Shown in pieces: positions 62,965-64,000 of a stretch of DNA of 64,000 bases. The number at the start of each line of letters is the position of its first letter. Position 1 is the first letter of the stretch. The translations under genes and the position numbers were made by a program. Where the stretch lies: the NCBI RefSeq assembly GCF_900102085.1, contig NZ_FMVM01000023.1, positions 1 through 64,000 of the forward strand. Direction: 5' to 3'. Source of the stretch: Paenibacillus polysaccharolyticus. GTDB lineage: Bacteria > Bacillota > Bacilli > Paenibacillales > Paenibacillaceae. The notes under the pieces were generated by a model that was given only the letters and a program-made list of their open reading frames with translations, was not told the DNA's origin and made no database searches.

Positions 62965-63734
62965 ATGAGAAAGTGACTCCCCCAGAGTCCATGTCTGAAG
63001 CGATTGGTTTGATCTGGGAATACCAACAAACACAGGACAACGAAATCGCTACGGTTCTGATCCGCAAGTATGAGCCGATGGTCAAAATGGCTGCGGGTAA
63101 AATTGCCCGGAATCGACCTGATTTATACGAGGATCTGTACCAGACAGGGCAAATGGCATTGATCCGATTGTTGAAGCAATATGATATCAATCTGGGGATT
63201 CCATTTGAACCGTATGCGATGAAAAGTATGATCGGTCATATGAAAAATTATCTACGGGATAAGTCATGGTACATTCAAGTACCGAGAAGAATCAAGGAAA
63301 AAGGGGCATTGGTGCAACATGCCATTGATGAGCTGACGGTGAAGCTGGAACGTTCACCCGGGGTTAATGAGATTGCTGAGTACCTGGATCTTACTCCGGA
63401 GGAAACGATTGAAGTTCTGGCTGGTCGGGAGTGTTACCACTATGTTTCTCTGGATTCTCCATTATCTCAGGATGACAGTGCTGCGACACTAGGAGAACTG
63501 ATCAGCGCGGATGTGAATGACTTTGATTCGGTGGAAAAACGAATGGATTTGCAGCAGGCATTAGGTCAGCTTAAGGAACAAGAACAGAAAGTACTTATTT
63601 TAGCCTTTCAGGATGGACAGTCACAGCGGGCTATAGCCCAGAAACTGGGTGTCTCGCAGATGAGTGTCTCCCGGATTCAGAAAAGGGCTACGGAGAAACT
63701 GAAGCAGATTATGTCTAACGCTTCTCTGCTATGA
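62961..63734 (+). CDS. sigB: RNA polymerase sigma factor SigB
   Basis: A 257-residue sigma-70 family protein of the SigB/SigF/SigG group: region 2 (YEDLYQTGQMALIRLLKQYD, FEPYAMKSMIGHMKNYLRDK), region 3 (ERSPGVNEIAEYLDLTPEE) and region 4 with the helix-turn-helix SQRAIAQKLGVSQMSVSRIQ. The GTTT/GGGTAA-type promoters found nearby, one before its own operon, support SigB and not the forespore factors, which also lack this operon context. It overlaps rsbW by 4 bp and ends before a terminator. Confidence 0.9.
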   Translation: MNEKVTPPESMSEAIGLIWEYQQTQDNEIATVLIRKYEPMVKMAAGKIARNRPDLYEDLYQTGQMALIRLLKQYDINLGIPFEPYAMKSMIGHMKNYLRDKSWYIQVPRRIKEKGALVQHAIDELTVKLERSPGVNEIAEYLDLTPEETIEVLAGRECYHYVSLDSPLSQDDSAATLGELISADVNDFDSVEKRMDLQQALGQLKEQEQKVLILAFQDGQSQRAIAQKLGVSQMSVSRIQKRATEKLKQIMSNASLL

Positions 63735-63771
63735 ACCATTATTCTAATTGTTGCCCCAATACGGCTTGACG

Positions 63772-63811
63772 AGGACACGGTATTGCACTGGAATGCATAC
63801 GTGTCCTTTTT
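63772..63811 (+). terminator. Terminator of the rsbV-rsbW-sigB operon
   Basis: AGGACACG pairs with CGTGTCCT, with an inner GTAT.TGCA/TGCATAC stem, followed by five T. Confidence 0.88.
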
Positions 63812-63871
63812 GAATTGATTGAGAGGGAAATTTAGTGGCAATGGAATAAATATGTTCAGGAGGAATGTCAG

Positions 63872-64000
63872 GTGGATCAAATCAAACTGGAAGCTCGGCG
63901 TGATCAGTTATCCTGCTCCGAAGATTGGCAGTGGTGGGATTGGGTAGCTCCGGATTCTAGTAGTATGGAGAGTGCACTTCGTGATCTGGAACAGTCATTT
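63872..64000 (+). CDS. Start of an unidentified gene, cut by window edge
   Basis: A GTG at 63872 with AGGAGG (63858-63863) opens a frame that stays open for 43 codons to the window end: MDQIKLEARRDQLSCSEDWQ, then WWDWVAPDSSSMESALRDLE. The Trp-rich acidic start is not recognised. A competing ATG at 63864 stops after 12 codons. It lies after the sigB terminator, so it is probably a separate unit. Confidence 0.6.
   Translation, partial: MDQIKLEARRDQLSCSEDWQWWDWVAPDSSSMESALRDLEQSF

Overview
The window reads as a low-to-mid GC Gram-positive, spore-former-type chromosome, most likely Paenibacillus. The grounds are S-layer homology (SLH) wall-anchoring domains, AGGAGG-type ribosome sites with frequent GTG/TTG starts, a YpgR/CvfC protein, LPXTG/sortase anchoring, a Firmicutes lysine riboswitch, and xylA/xylB with a divergent ROK repressor. 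No rRNA, tRNA, CRISPR array, prophage or insertion sequence was recognised.

Layout. 0-2.6 kb: end of a wall protein with near-identical 288-bp fibronectin III repeats. 2.7-6.2 kb: uronate/pectin cluster kduI-deoR-kduD-TIM-barrel isomerase, preceded by phased ATGAACT boxes; a KDPG aldolase lies apart at 24.4 kb. 6.5-14 kb: metY, a P1B-4 metal-efflux ATPase behind a Fur-like box and a perfect hairpin, an alpha/beta hydrolase, a ZIP transporter, trxB and a glutaredoxin-like gene. 14.6-20.4 kb: xylR | xylA - 1.4 kb of structured non-coding DNA - xylB. 20.6-23.5 kb: two glycosyltransferases. 25-35.8 kb: exported and wall proteins, ending in a large LPXTG adhesin facing its likely class D sortase. 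35.9-37.8 kb: lysine permease under a lysine riboswitch. 39-43.7 kb: divergent two-component pair. 43.9-46.8 kb: cydAB with two small membrane proteins. 46.8-54.2 kb: MBL hydrolase, ABC-F protein, CDF transporter and small stress proteins. 54.5-63.7 kb: a stress-signalling block, REC-PP2C phosphatase, giant hybrid kinase, CheR methyltransferase, second hybrid kinase, RsbV, RsbW, SigB.

How parts work together. The last block matches the RsbY/RsbK/RsbM-RsbV/RsbW/SigB architecture known from the Bacillus cereus group. SigB-like promoters (GTTTnn, 13-14 bp, GGGTAA/GGTTAw) lie before rsbV itself and before three small stress genes just upstream, plus the hydrolase at 10.8 kb, so the window seems to hold both the regulator and part of its regulon.

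The best candidates for undescribed biology are non-coding. One is a four-copy, ~263-bp tandem repeat between xylA and xylB whose differences preserve its hairpins. The other is a ~198-bp palindromic element built from four 27-bp boxes (two direct, two inverted), present twice with the same geometry at 8.1 and 23.9 kb.
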